Origin: an uncultured Flavobacteriales bacterium
Lineage (GTDB): Bacteria; Bacteroidota; Bacteroidia; Flavobacteriales_F; PHOS-HE28
Length of the DNA: 64,000 bases
Direction of reading: 5' to 3'
NCBI GenBank assembly: GCA_937872175.1
Contig: CALMPI010000050.1
Location: 116,540 to 180,539 of the forward strand
The position numbers and the translations under genes were made by a program. The notes below the pieces were generated by a model. That model ran no database searches, was not told the origin of the DNA, and worked only from the letters and a program-made list of their open reading frames with translations. Below, piece after piece: positions 25,376 to 34,024 of this stretch. Positions within the stretch are counted from its first letter, which is position 1. Every line of letters starts with the position of its first letter.

Positions 25376-27001
25376 ATGGAACGGACCACGTTCAACGACC
25401 TCGGGCTCATCGAGCCCATCCTCAAAGCCCTTCAGGAAGAAGGCTACACCCACCCCACCCCCATCCAGGCGCAGGCCATCCCGCACCTGGTGAAAGGGCG
25501 TGACCTGCTGGGCTGCGCGCAGACCGGCACTGGAAAGACCGCCGCCTTCGCCATCCCCATCCTGCAGGAGCTGCATGAGCGGGGCATCGGCGCGCAGGGC
25601 GGAAAGCGCCCCATCAAGGTGCTCATCCTCACCCCCACCCGCGAACTCGCCATCCAGATCGGCGAGAGCTTCGCCGCCTACGGACGCCACCTGAAGCAAC
25701 GGCACACCGTGATCTTCGGCGGTGTGGGCCAGAAGCCGCAGACCGACGCGCTGCAACGCGGCGTGGACACGGTGATCGCCACCCCGGGCCGCCTGCTCGA
25801 CCTCATGGGCCAGGGCTATGTGCACCTCAACGACCTCGACATCTTCGTGCTGGACGAGGCCGACCGCATGCTCGACATGGGCTTCATCCACGACGTGAAG
25901 AAAGTGATCGCCAAGCTGCCGCAGAAGCGCCAGACGCTCTTCTTCAGCGCCACCATGCCGCCGGAGATCGCCAAGCTGGCCAACAGCATCCTCACCGAAC
26001 CGGTGAAGGTGGAAGTGGCCCCGGTGAGCAGCACGGCGGATACCATCGACCAGAGCATGTTCTTCGTGGACCGCACGGACAAGAACAAGCTGCTCCTGCA
26101 CTTGCTGGAGGGACCGGCCATCCGTGAGGCCCTCATCTTCACCCGCACGAAGCACGGTGCCAACAAGGTGGCCAAGGTGCTCACCCAGGCCGGCATCGGT
26201 GCCGAAGCGATCCATGGCAACAAGAGCCAGACCGCCCGCCAGAACGCGCTGAAGAACTTCAAGGAAGGCAAGATCCGCGCGCTGGTCGCCACCGATATCG
26301 CCGCACGCGGTATCGACATCGACGGCCTCACACACGTCATCAACTTCGACATCCCGAACATTCCGGAGACCTACGTGCACCGCATCGGTCGCACGGGTCG
26401 TGCGGGCGCATCGGGCAAGGCGCTCAGCTTCTGCGATCACGAGGAGAAGGCGTTCCTGCGCGACATCACCCGCCTCATCAGGCGCGATATCCCTGTCGTC
26501 GCCGAACACCCGTACGTGATGGTGGGCGGCCCGAAGAAGGCCGAGCCCGAGGTGCGCGAACCCCGCCAGCCGCGTGGTCCGGGTCGTGGTCAGCGGGCCC
26601 CGCGCGACGGCCAGCGCAGCGACCGTCCGCAAGGCCAGCAGCGCCGGGAAGGCCGTCCGCAGCAGGGCGATCGCAAGCCCCAGCAGGTACGCAGTGAGCG
26701 CCACCCGCGTGGTGAAGGCCGCCCACGTCAGGAGGGCCAGCGCCGCAACGAGGGCCGCCCGCAGCAGCACGGCCAGCGTGGTCCCAGGCCGACGCAGCAG
26801 GGGCAGCGCAGCGATCGCCCGCAGCAGCAACGCCAGCGCGACCAGCGCCCCGGCGAGCGCCGCGAGCAGTCCTCCAAGCCCGACTACGACAAGCTCACCC
26901 GCGAGCTCTTCGCCGAGGAGGAGCGCCGCGGAAAGGCCGACCGGCCGAAACAGGAGGAGAAGAAGGAAGGCGGCGGCCTCCTGCGCTGGTTCAAGCGCTG
27001 A
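25376..27001 (+). CDS. DEAD-box ATP-dependent RNA helicase, RhlE-like with basic C-terminal tail
   Basis: 541 residues. All helicase motifs are present: Q motif region [14 protein letters not shown], Walker A AQTGTGKT (48-55), [15 protein letters not shown] near residue 160, SAT, and [10 protein letters not shown] near residue 340. From about residue 395 to 520 the chain becomes a low-complexity basic tail rich in Arg, Gln, Gly and Pro ([17 protein letters not shown] and similar), likely an RNA-binding extension, ending in [12 protein letters not shown]. Such proteins act in ribosome assembly and RNA decay, often at low temperature. The long leader suggests post-transcriptional control. A strong terminator follows. 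Confidence 0.95.
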   Translation: MERTTFNDLGLIEPILKALQEEGYTHPTPIQAQAIPHLVKGRDLLGCAQTGTGKTAAFAIPILQELHERGIGAQGGKRPIKVLILTPTRELAIQIGESFAAYGRHLKQRHTVIFGGVGQKPQTDALQRGVDTVIATPGRLLDLMGQGYVHLNDLDIFVLDEADRMLDMGFIHDVKKVIAKLPQKRQTLFFSATMPPEIAKLANSILTEPVKVEVAPVSSTADTIDQSMFFVDRTDKNKLLLHLLEGPAIREALIFTRTKHGANKVAKVLTQAGIGAEAIHGNKSQTARQNALKNFKEGKIRALVATDIAARGIDIDGLTHVINFDIPNIPETYVHRIGRTGRAGASGKALSFCDHEEKAFLRDITRLIRRDIPVVAEHPYVMVGGPKKAEPEVREPRQPRGPGRGQRAPRDGQRSDRPQGQQRREGRPQQGDRKPQQVRSERHPRGEGRPRQEGQRRNEGRPQQHGQRGPRPTQQGQRSDRPQQQRQRDQRPGERREQSSKPDYDKLTRELFAEEERRGKADRPKQEEKKEGGGLLRWFKR

Positions 27002-27016
27002 ACGGACCGCATGCAC

Positions 27017-27050
27017 ACGGAAAAGCCGGGCCCAGGCCCGGCTTTTCCGT
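27017..27050. terminator. Bidirectional intrinsic terminator
   Basis: A perfect 16-bp inverted repeat (27017-27032 and 27035-27050) with a 2-nt loop. The GC-rich centre is flanked by AAAA and TTTT, so it can act for the helicase (+) and the fatty acid hydroxylase (-), whose stop codons flank it. Confidence 0.85.
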
Positions 27051-27064
27051 TCGACATGCCGAGG

Positions 27065-28033
27065 TCACGCCGCGGCCTGCCCTGCGCCTTGCTGAGCCTT
27101 CAGCTCGGCTTGCAGCTGTCGACTGGTCTTGCTGCTGCCATCATGGCTCCAACCCGGCGGCCCGAAGATGTACATGAGCTTCGCCTTCAGCGTGGGCGCC
27201 CGCTTCACGTCCTTCCAGATCTCCTGGAACTCGAACAGGTTGTGGGTGATCGGGCTGTAGGAGTCCGGGTTGTGGCTGATGCCGTACTTGGGCACCACGC
27301 CTTTGATGGGTTCCTGCCAGGTGCCGTAGAGTTTGTCCCAGATCACGAGGATGCCCCCATGGTTGCGGTCCAGGTACTCGGTGTTGCTGCTGTGGTGCAC
27401 CACGTGCACCCAGGGGGTGTTGAAGATCTTCTCGTACCAGCCGAGGGAGGGCACCAGCTGCGTGTGCAGGAAGAACTGGTAGAAGGAGTTGATGATCAGA
27501 CACGTGGCGATCATGATCGGTTCGAAGCCCACCAACGGCATCCACATCCAGTAGATCGGCTTGAAGAATTCGATGAACCAGCCGTTGCGGATGCTCACCG
27601 TCAGGTTGAACATCCTGCCCGAGTGGTGCGGCAGGTGGGCCGCCCAGAGGAAACGCACGTTGTGTGCGATGCGGTGGTGCCAGTAGAAGTTGTGGTCATC
27701 GAACAGCAGGCAGATGATCCATACGTACCAAGCGGTGCCCAACGTGGCGTAGCCGAGGTAGTGCTCGCGGAAGGGCTCGGCCCAGTGGAACAGGAACAGC
27801 ATGATGCTGATCTCGAACACGTTGGCGATCACCTTGATCAACGTCGCCACCAGGCCCATCACCACCCCGGCCCAGCTTTCCTTGAGGTCGAAGAGATGGC
27901 GGGCCTGCACGTACTCGCCGATCATCAGCAGTATGAACAGGGGGTAGATGTACTTCGCCCCCACGCCCTCGATGGGCAGTTCGGGGAGCTGGCGCTTCAG
28001 GTCAAGCCACGCCTCGATCAGGTTGAATTCCAT
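27065..28033 (-). CDS. Sterol desaturase / fatty acid hydroxylase family membrane protein
   Basis: 322 residues with four or five hydrophobic segments. The di-iron histidine clusters are present: WHHRIAHN then HLPHHSGRMFNL (HxxxH and HxxHH), and later HVVHHSSNTEYLDRNHGG. Members hydroxylate or desaturate lipids at a membrane di-iron centre. Bacteroidota homologues include enzymes of carotenoid, ornithine lipid and alkylglycerol metabolism, so the substrate cannot be named. The C-terminal ~25 residues are polar and Gln/Ala-rich. A perfect -7 box lies 23 nt upstream. Confidence 0.88.
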   Translation of the reverse strand: MEFNLIEAWLDLKRQLPELPIEGVGAKYIYPLFILLMIGEYVQARHLFDLKESWAGVVMGLVATLIKVIANVFEISIMLFLFHWAEPFREHYLGYATLGTAWYVWIICLLFDDHNFYWHHRIAHNVRFLWAAHLPHHSGRMFNLTVSIRNGWFIEFFKPIYWMWMPLVGFEPIMIATCLIINSFYQFFLHTQLVPSLGWYEKIFNTPWVHVVHHSSNTEYLDRNHGGILVIWDKLYGTWQEPIKGVVPKYGISHNPDSYSPITHNLFEFQEIWKDVKRAPTLKAKLMYIFGPPGWSHDGSSKTSRQLQAELKAQQGAGQAAA

Positions 28034-28055
28034 CCGTTGCGGTTCAGGTTCCGGC

Positions 28056-28063
28056 CAAAGCTA
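28056..28063 (-). promoter_or_regulatory. -7 promoter box of the fatty acid hydroxylase gene
   Basis: Minus strand TAGCTTTG, perfect TAnnTTTG match, 22 nt upstream of the ATG. Confidence 0.6.
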
Positions 28064-28120
28064 ACCGCTGAGCCCCTCCATCGGGACGCACCGGGGTCAG
28101 CCTTGCGCAACGTCCGTCCC

Positions 28121-28128
28121 CATCTTTG
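28121..28128 (+). promoter_or_regulatory. Candidate -7 box of the PhoD-like gene
   Basis: CATCTTTG, one mismatch to TAnnTTTG, only 4 nt before the ATG, implying little or no leader. Confidence 0.5.
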
Positions 28129-28132
28129 CCTC

Positions 28133-29449
28133 ATGCGCATCGTTCTCCCTGGCGCCATCATGGTGCTGGCCACCACGGCGGTATCCCAGTCCATGATCAA
28201 CGGGCCCATGCCCGGTCACAGCGACCACCTGGAGGCCACCATCTGGCTGCAATGCCGGCAGGCCTGTCGCGCGCGACTGGCCTACTGGCCCATCGACCGC
28301 CCGGACAGTATGCTGTTCACCCGTGAGCTCGTGAGCGACCCCGATCGGGCCCATGCCCTGGAGTTCCGCATGGACCAGGTGATACCGGGCACCACGTACG
28401 GGTACAAGGTGCTCCTGGACGGGCGTGTGGTGGATGAGGGTGACGATCTCCGGTTCCGCACGCAGCCGCTGTGGAAGTGGCGTACCGATCCGCCCCCCTT
28501 CACCATGGCCGTGGGCAGCTGTGCCTACATCAATGAACCGGCCTACGACAGGCCCGGAAAGCCGTACGGTGATGGTTATCCCGTGTTCGATGCCATCGCC
28601 GTGAAGCATCCCGACCTCATGCTCTGGCTGGGCGACAACGTGTACTTGCGCGAGCCTGACTGGGGCACATGGACCGGCTTCCTTCATCGGTACACCCACA
28701 CGCGGAGCGAGCCCGCCCTGCAGCGGCTGTTGCGCGCCACGCATCACTATGCCACGTGGGACGACCATGACTTCGGTCCGAACGATGCCGATGGAAGCTT
28801 CGTGAACACCGGGATGGCCCGCGAGGCGTTCGATCTGTTCTGGCCCAACCCCGGCAGCGGGGTACCCGGTGCGCGCGAAGGCATCACCACCGCCTTCAGC
28901 CACGCCGACGCCGACGTGTTCCTGCTCGATGACCGCACCTACCGGGTGCCGCCCGATGTGCTCACGGACCAGCCCACGATGCTTGGGAAAGGGCAGATCG
29001 ACTGGCTGATCCGGGCCTTGAAGTACAGCGATGCCACCTTCAAGTTCGTGGCCGTGGGTGGACAGGTGCTGAGCACGGCCGCCGACTTCGAGAACTACGC
29101 CACCTTCGATGCGGAACGCAGCCAGTTGCTGGACCGCATCGACCGTGAGGGCATCAGCGGTGTGGTCTTCCTCACGGGCGACCGGCATTTCACGGAGCTG
29201 AGCCGCCTGGACCTTCCGGATGGGCGGTGGATCCTCGACCTGACCGCTTCTCCCCTCACGTCGGGCACCTACGGCCCCAAGTCGCCCAATACGCTGCAGG
29301 TGGAAGGTACCTTGTTGCAGGAGCGGGGGTTCTGTACGCTCACCGTGGAGGGGCCCAAGGGACAGCGTGTGCTCACCATCCGGGCCTTCGACGTACAGGG
29401 TGCTGAGAAGTGGACCCGCGCGTTCCCGCAACCGCCAACGCGCAGATAG
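28133..29449 (+). CDS. PhoD-like alkaline phosphatase / phosphodiesterase
   Basis: 438 residues with a signal peptide (MRIVLPGAIMVLATTAVS). An N-terminal PhoD Ig-like domain (GTTYGYKVLLDGR) precedes the metallophosphatase core: AVGSCAYI, LMLWLGDNVYLREPDW, TWDDHDFGPNDADGS, and LTGDRHFTELSRL near residue 345. These supply the metal-binding Asp/His/Asn residues. PhoD enzymes are secreted, calcium/iron-dependent phosphodiesterases or phosphomonoesterases. No Tat twin-arginine signal is seen, unlike in canonical PhoD. It ends 1 bp before the convergent nitroreductase gene. Confidence 0.9.
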   Translation: MRIVLPGAIMVLATTAVSQSMINGPMPGHSDHLEATIWLQCRQACRARLAYWPIDRPDSMLFTRELVSDPDRAHALEFRMDQVIPGTTYGYKVLLDGRVVDEGDDLRFRTQPLWKWRTDPPPFTMAVGSCAYINEPAYDRPGKPYGDGYPVFDAIAVKHPDLMLWLGDNVYLREPDWGTWTGFLHRYTHTRSEPALQRLLRATHHYATWDDHDFGPNDADGSFVNTGMAREAFDLFWPNPGSGVPGAREGITTAFSHADADVFLLDDRTYRVPPDVLTDQPTMLGKGQIDWLIRALKYSDATFKFVAVGGQVLSTAADFENYATFDAERSQLLDRIDREGISGVVFLTGDRHFTELSRLDLPDGRWILDLTASPLTSGTYGPKSPNTLQVEGTLLQERGFCTLTVEGPKGQRVLTIRAFDVQGAEKWTRAFPQPPTRR

Positions 29450-29450
29450 C

Positions 29451-30029
29451 CTAGCGGGTGAACCGCCCGTAGTGCACCAGTTCGCTCAGTGCCCGCCTTG
29501 GGCTCCGGGTGCGTTCACGCTGTTGCAGCTGCTCCGGCAGGTCTTCAGCCTTGCCGGGCCAGCCCAGCGCGATCACCGTCACCACGTCCAGTTCCTCGGG
29601 GATGCCGAAGGCCTGACGGGTCTTGCCCGGATCGAACCCGCCCAGTTGGTGCAGGCCCAGACCCATGGAGGTCGCCTGCACGCCCAACTGTCCCACGGCC
29701 ACACCCAGGTCGTGCCGCGCGTGATGGTTCTCCGCGTTGATGCGGTGAAGGATGCGATGTGCCATGGCCAGCATCAGCACGGGCGCCTTGTCCGCCCAGA
29801 TCCGATTGCTCGGGTTCAGGCAGTCCAGCAGCAGCGCATGGCCCTCCCCTCCCCGGCGGGTCACCAGGAACCGCCAGGGTTGCTCGTTCATGCTGCTGGG
29901 CGCCCAACGGGCCGCTTCCAGCACCAGGGTCAGGTCGTCATCGGTCACCGCGCGGTCGATGAACGCCCGCGGGCTGTATCGCCCGCTTATCGCGGGCAGT
30001 AGAGCGAGGCTGGATCGGGATTGGTCCAT
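29451..30029 (-). CDS. Nitroreductase-family FMN oxidoreductase
   Basis: 192 residues. ISGRYSPRAFIDRAVTDDDL at the N-terminus is the family FMN-binding start, AARWAPSSMNEQPWRFLV contains the R-x-SxxNxQPW motif, and GVQATSMGLGLHQLGGFDP plus VTVIALGWPGKAEDLP complete the fold. The enzyme is a cytoplasmic NAD(P)H-dependent flavin reductase with unknown physiological substrate. It shares orientation with the MarR regulator 46 bp upstream, which may regulate it. Confidence 0.9.
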   Translation of the reverse strand: MDQSRSSLALLPAISGRYSPRAFIDRAVTDDDLTLVLEAARWAPSSMNEQPWRFLVTRRGGEGHALLLDCLNPSNRIWADKAPVLMLAMAHRILHRINAENHHARHDLGVAVGQLGVQATSMGLGLHQLGGFDPGKTRQAFGIPEELDVVTVIALGWPGKAEDLPEQLQQRERTRSPRRALSELVHYGRFTR

Positions 30030-30075
30030 GCGACCGATGCTCAGGACCGAAGGAACGTTCCGCTCGGCAAAGGGT

Positions 30076-30525
30076 TCATCCGCGCAGGTGATCGAGGATC
30101 CGGTTCAGCGTGCGCGCGTCCTCCTTGGTCAGCCGGGCATGTTTCTCGGCCAGCACCGGTCGCAGGGCCTGGTCCACCTCATGGAGCAGTTCGAGGCCCT
30201 TGGCGGTGATGCTCACGTACACCACCCGGCGGTCCTCCTCGCAGCGCACCCGCTCCACGAGCCCCTTGTGGATGAGCTTGTCCGTAAGGCGTGTGGCGTT
30301 CGGGGAACGGTCCAACATCCTGCACTTCACCTGGTGCATGTTCATCCGGCTCTTCGCTCCGCGCAGGATCCGCAGGATGTTGTACTGCTGCAGGCTCAGG
30401 TCATGTGCCGCCAGAAGCGGGGCATGGCCGCCCTTGAACCAGTTCGCGGTGAACATGATGTTGAGCAGGGCCTTCTGCTGATCGCTCTCGAACCGGCTCT
30501 TCAGTTCATCCTCCAATGCTGGCAT
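30076..30525 (-). CDS. MarR-family transcriptional regulator
   Basis: 149 residues, typical. The winged helix-turn-helix is visible in LSLQQYNILRILRGAKSRMN, VKCRMLDRSPNATRLTDKLIHKGLVERVRCEEDRRVVYVSITAKG, with the wing at RCEEDRRVVYV. N- and C-terminal helices would dimerise. The gene is divergent from the lipoprotein methyltransferase gene and upstream of the nitroreductase. The 82-bp divergent spacer contains an AT-rich stretch (TAAAATTAA) that could hold its operator and promoter; I did not find a clear palindrome. Confidence 0.92.
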   Translation of the reverse strand: MPALEDELKSRFESDQQKALLNIMFTANWFKGGHAPLLAAHDLSLQQYNILRILRGAKSRMNMHQVKCRMLDRSPNATRLTDKLIHKGLVERVRCEEDRRVVYVSITAKGLELLHEVDQALRPVLAEKHARLTKEDARTLNRILDHLRG

Positions 30526-30587
30526 GCGGTAAAATTAACCAGGGGGCCGAATTCCATGGAGACCGATCCGAGCGCGACGCCGGCCCC

Positions 30588-30595
30588 TACTTTTG
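30588..30595 (+). promoter_or_regulatory. -7 promoter box of the methyltransferase-like lipoprotein gene
   Basis: TACTTTTG, perfect TAnnTTTG match, 12 nt upstream of the ATG at 30608. Confidence 0.6.
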
Positions 30596-30607
30596 CGCCT
30601 CTTTGCC

Positions 30608-31312
30608 ATGCCCATGAGCCCCCGTCAAGCCGCATCAACGACCGTTCTCCTGTTCCTCCTGGCCGCCTGCGACCCGGCGGCCGCGCCTCCTGCCGCGAAC
30701 ACGCCAGGGAGCCACGCGCCGTCCACAGCGACCGTCGACAATGCACAATGGGCGCAAGAGGCCGCATGGCGGCAACCGGAGGTCCTGTGGACCCTCATCC
30801 CGAACGTGGCGGGTACCACGGTGGCCAACCTGTTCGCCGGCGATGGCTACTACGCCTTCGAGCTGGTGAAGGCCGGAGCCCGGGTGATCGCGATCGAGAC
30901 GGATGCGGGCCTTGTGGATCGGATCAAGCAGCACGCCAAGGGCCTGGGCCTCGGTCCGGACGTGCTGGAGGTGCGCCTGGTCGAGCAAGGGACCGGGCTG
31001 CGGCCCGGCGAAGCGGACATGGCCTTCTGCGCGAAGTCCTACCTGACGATCCCCGATCGGATCGAGTACTTCAAACAGGTGCGGTCGGCCTTGAAGACCC
31101 CGGCCCCGCTGATCCTGGTGGATTTCATGGCGGCGGAGACCCCTGTCGGACCGCCGATCCAGGACCGCATCTCGGACCAGGCCGTCATGGACGAAATGGA
31201 ACTGGTGGGATGCACGGATATCGGCGCCTACGGTAAGAAGCTGCCGTACCAGTGGGTGGTGATCGCCATGGATTTCGTGGCCGACCCGAACGAGGTGGAA
31301 CCCGCGCCGTAA
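30608..31312 (+). CDS. Lipoprotein with class I methyltransferase-like domain
   Basis: 234 residues. The N-terminus ASTTVLLFLLAACDPAA is a lipoprotein signal with lipobox LAAC, followed by an Ala/Pro-rich linker. The rest has a class I SAM-methyltransferase pattern: TTVANLFAGDGYYAFELVKAGARVIAIETD (glycine-poor motif I with acidic residue at strand 2) and a YLTIPDRIEYFKQV / LILVDFMA post-motif region. It resembles COG4798-type predicted methyltransferases, which are also exported. An exported enzyme needing SAM is hard to explain, so activity is uncertain. It converges on DUF983 with a 7-bp gap. Confidence 0.82.
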   Translation: MPMSPRQAASTTVLLFLLAACDPAAAPPAANTPGSHAPSTATVDNAQWAQEAAWRQPEVLWTLIPNVAGTTVANLFAGDGYYAFELVKAGARVIAIETDAGLVDRIKQHAKGLGLGPDVLEVRLVEQGTGLRPGEADMAFCAKSYLTIPDRIEYFKQVRSALKTPAPLILVDFMAAETPVGPPIQDRISDQAVMDEMELVGCTDIGAYGKKLPYQWVVIAMDFVADPNEVEPAP

Positions 31313-31319
31313 GTGGCGG

Positions 31320-31721
31320 TCACTTCGCCTTGACCTCCGGCGATGCAGCGGCCGGCCCCTGGTAGCTGTAGAACAGGTTGGCCCAGATGATCTTGCTCAA
31401 CGCGTAGAGCACGGGACCCAGGAGCAACAGGGAACCCAGGACGGCGGCCACGACCAACCCTGCGCTCGCTGCAGGAAAGAGCACGCTTACCGCCACGTAC
31501 ACCGTGACGAAGGTGGTCACGGCCAACGCATAGCTCACGTACATCGCGCCGTAGTAGAAGCCCACCTCCCTGTGATAGCCTCTGCCGCAGGCCGGGCAAC
31601 TTTTGCGTACCTCCCCCATCGTACTGAACACGAACGGGTTATCGTTCTCGAAGAAAGCCCCTTCGTGGCAATGCGGGCACTTGAACCGAAGGATGCTGTA
31701 AAGCTTCTGTCCTTTCTTCAT
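31320..31721 (-). CDS. DUF983-family membrane protein
   Basis: 133 residues. An N-terminal zinc-ribbon-like part (FKCPHCHEGAFF and SCPACGRGYHREVGFYYGAMYVSYAL) precedes two hydrophobic helices (TTFVTVYVAVSVLF and AGLVVAAVLGSLLLLGPVLYAL). The two CxxC pairs and the GFYYGAMY motif define the family, whose function is unknown. The start MKKGQKLYS is set by family length. A candidate box (minus strand GAACTTTG, 31728-31735) is 6 nt upstream. Confidence 0.9.
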   Translation of the reverse strand: MKKGQKLYSILRFKCPHCHEGAFFENDNPFVFSTMGEVRKSCPACGRGYHREVGFYYGAMYVSYALAVTTFVTVYVAVSVLFPAASAGLVVAAVLGSLLLLGPVLYALSKIIWANLFYSYQGPAAASPEVKAK

Positions 31722-31779
31722 CCGGCTCAAAGTTCGGCACAAGGAAGCTTGCTGAAGGTGACACGGATCACCGGGAAAG

Positions 31780-31810
31780 AAGAAGGGAGAGGCGATGCCT
31801 CTCCCTTCTT
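31780..31810 (-). terminator. Intrinsic terminator of the OmpA-like gene
   Basis: 14-bp perfect inverted repeat (31780-31793 and 31797-31810) with a 3-nt loop, 20 bp downstream of the OmpA-like stop codon on the minus strand, followed by a T-rich tail in that direction. Confidence 0.8.
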
Positions 31811-31830
31811 CGCAAGTGTGTTCGCGGGGG

Positions 31831-33183
31831 TCACTCCCAGAACACCACCTTGAACTCCACCCGGCGGTTCTTGGAGCGGCCGGCGGAGGTCTTGTTGTCC
31901 GCCACGGGCTCGGTCTCCCCATGGCCGAAGGAGCGCACGCTTTCCGCGTTGACGCCTTTGTCCTCGAGGTACTTCTCCACGGCGGCCGCCCGGGCTTCGG
32001 AGAGCTTCAAGTTGGCGGCATCGTCACCCTGGCTGTCCGTGTGACCATGGATCTCCAGGTTGTAACTCGGATTCTCCTTCATCACGGACACGACCTGGTC
32101 GAGGATCGGGAAGCTCACCTTCTTGATCGTGCTCTTGCCGGTCTCGAACTGGATGCCGGTAAGCGCCTTCTCGAAGAGCTTCTTGGTCTCCTCCTTGATC
32201 TCCGGGCAGCCCTTCATGCTGGCCACACCGGCCACGTCCGGGCAGCGGTCCACATTGTCCGCAAAGCCGTCCCCGTCACGGTCCGGGCAGCCCTGCTTGT
32301 CAGCGGGCCCTGCGGCATCCGGGCAGGCATCCAGTTTATCGGTGATGCCATCACCGTCGCGGTCGGGGCATCCGCCCAAGGTGGCCAGACCCGGCTCCTG
32401 CGGGCACTTGTCCTCCTTGTCGATCACGCCATCACCATCGGTGTCCGGCTCGGGATGCACGGTCAGGCTCACGCCATCGATGTAGTAGTAGGCGCGCTGG
32501 CTGTCGCCCCCTTCCACGGCCTTGCTCTTGTCCATGCCGGCGGCGGGGAACGCACCGATGACGATGAACTTCTCGGTGCCATCGGCCACGAAGCTGCCCT
32601 TCACCTCGGTCCAGTTCTGCTTGTCCGTCACCATGTCAGCACTCGACACCTGGGCCTTCTCGGTGATGAAGTGACGGTGGTTGTAAGCGAGTTGGACGGG
32701 CGAGAAGTAGGCTCCGATATGGCTCACGGCACGGTCGCTGTTGCCCGCCAGTTTCACGCGCAGCACCACATCGTACTCCTGGCCGGCGGTCAGCGGGCTG
32801 CTGAGCTCCTGCTGGAGGTACTCGCTGTAGTTCTGGTAGGCCGGGCGGAACGGGCCTTCGTTGTGATCCATCACGCGCTTCCAGTTGCGCCGCTGATCAT
32901 CCTTGTAGGCCACGAACCCGGCGTAGCGCTCGCCCTCGAACGCGGCGGTGCTGCCCAGGTCGTTGTCCGGGACCCCCACATAGCAGGCGTCCTTGTTGAA
33001 GAGATCGGCGGATCCCGCGTTGGCGTTCGTCCACCCAGCGGCCAGATGGAGCTGGTCCCAGGTCTTCACCGTCCCGGTCGTTTCTTCGAAGCCCGGGTTC
33101 TTCACCAGGTTCGGACCGGTCTGGGCCACCGCCTGCAACGAAAGCAGGGCCGGGGCCAGGAACATGGAGTAGTGCAACTTCAT
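31831..33183 (-). CDS. OmpA-family outer membrane protein with N-terminal beta-sandwich and TSP3 repeats
   Basis: 450 residues. A signal peptide (MKLHYSMFLAPALLSLQAVAQ) leads into a domain of ~230 residues starting LVKNPGFEETTGTVKTWDQ, a probable carbohydrate-binding-like jelly roll. Three thrombospondin type 3 calcium repeats follow (DTDGDGVIDKEDKCP, DRDGDGITDKLDACP, DRDGDGFADNVDRCP), each ending in a CP. The C-terminal OmpA domain (LEIHGHTDSQGDDAANLKLSEARA) binds peptidoglycan with its conserved Asp and Arg. There is no typical membrane barrel. It probably links the cell wall to the outer membrane. A paralogue of its first domain lies directly upstream. Confidence 0.9.
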   Translation of the reverse strand: MKLHYSMFLAPALLSLQAVAQTGPNLVKNPGFEETTGTVKTWDQLHLAAGWTNANAGSADLFNKDACYVGVPDNDLGSTAAFEGERYAGFVAYKDDQRRNWKRVMDHNEGPFRPAYQNYSEYLQQELSSPLTAGQEYDVVLRVKLAGNSDRAVSHIGAYFSPVQLAYNHRHFITEKAQVSSADMVTDKQNWTEVKGSFVADGTEKFIVIGAFPAAGMDKSKAVEGGDSQRAYYYIDGVSLTVHPEPDTDGDGVIDKEDKCPQEPGLATLGGCPDRDGDGITDKLDACPDAAGPADKQGCPDRDGDGFADNVDRCPDVAGVASMKGCPEIKEETKKLFEKALTGIQFETGKSTIKKVSFPILDQVVSVMKENPSYNLEIHGHTDSQGDDAANLKLSEARAAAVEKYLEDKGVNAESVRSFGHGETEPVADNKTSAGRSKNRRVEFKVVFWE

Positions 33184-33236
33184 GGTGTTCGGATTGGTGC
33201 GCTTGGCAATGCCCCTTGTGGAGCGTTCCAGCGCCG

Positions 33237-33244
33237 CAAATGTA
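33237..33244 (-). promoter_or_regulatory. -7 promoter box of the OmpA-like gene
   Basis: Minus strand TACATTTG, perfect TAnnTTTG match, 53 nt upstream of the ATG. Confidence 0.6.
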
Positions 33245-33275
33245 ACCGGACGGCACAAATGGGGACCAACAATGG

Positions 33276-34007
33276 TCAGTTGATGACCGGCTCGACGCTC
33301 ACCGCGTCGATGTAGTAGTAGGCGAACTTGTTGTCCGGGCCTTCCACAAGGCGTGTCGCTTCAAAGCCCACATAGGGGAACGTGCCGATCACCAGATGCC
33401 GCTCTCCACCATCGGCTTCAAAGGTCCCGCTCACGTCCACCCATTCACCCCGACGGTCAAGCACCACCGATGAGGCCACCTGGGCCTTCTCTTGAAGGAA
33501 GCGCCGGTGGTTCCCCTGCAGCACGACCGGTGAGCAGTAGGCTCCCAGGCCGCTCACCGCCCGATCGCTCATGGGGGCCAGCGCCGCCTTGAAGCGCACT
33601 TGCACGACCTCTCCTTCGATCAGCGGACGCGTCAGTTCGATCCGGATGTATTCGGCGTAGACGTTCCACCCGGTCGCGAACGGATCCTGACGCCCCTCTT
33701 CGTAGGCGTTGAACCGACCGTCGTCCTTCCAGGCGAACAAGCCGGCGTACCGGTCGCCATCCGCGGGTTCCAGGCTTCCATACAAGTTCGCCGGTACCGA
33801 CGCGTCCGGCGTGCCCGCTTCGCGCGTGAACAGGTCGGCGTACCCCAGGGTCACCGCGCTCCACCCTTCCGCACGACCGATCTGGTCCAAGGCGGATACC
33901 TTGCCCTTCACCACCTCGAAACCTCCGTTCGGGACCAGGTTCTGGGCATCGGTGGTCATGGGGACCAGGAACGACAAGGCCAGGACCGGGTGGAGCGGAG
34001 CGCGCAT
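33276..34007 (-). CDS. Secreted protein, paralogue of the N-terminal domain of the downstream OmpA-like protein
   Basis: 243 residues with a signal peptide (MRAPLHPVLALSFLVPMTTDAQ). The mature protein aligns with the first domain of the neighbour: both have L-V-x-N-x-GFE, a 'DQ..xAxGW' block, ADLF, EGxR or DGDRYAG, and AYYYID near the C-terminus. It stops there, lacking the TSP3 repeats and OmpA domain. A tandem duplication followed by divergence is the simplest explanation. The start ATG lies 4 nt from a TACCTTGC box on the minus strand. No enzyme motif is seen; surface binding is an inference. Confidence 0.85.
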   Translation of the reverse strand: MRAPLHPVLALSFLVPMTTDAQNLVPNGGFEVVKGKVSALDQIGRAEGWSAVTLGYADLFTREAGTPDASVPANLYGSLEPADGDRYAGLFAWKDDGRFNAYEEGRQDPFATGWNVYAEYIRIELTRPLIEGEVVQVRFKAALAPMSDRAVSGLGAYCSPVVLQGNHRRFLQEKAQVASSVVLDRRGEWVDVSGTFEADGGERHLVIGTFPYVGFEATRLVEGPDNKFAYYYIDAVSVEPVIN

Positions 34008-34024
34008 GGCCGCAAGGTATTCCC

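Noticed and set aside
31820..33315. Plus-strand frame opposite the OmpA-like gene
   Set aside because: His/Leu/Val-rich antisense shadow; the minus strand has signal peptide, TSP3 and OmpA motifs.
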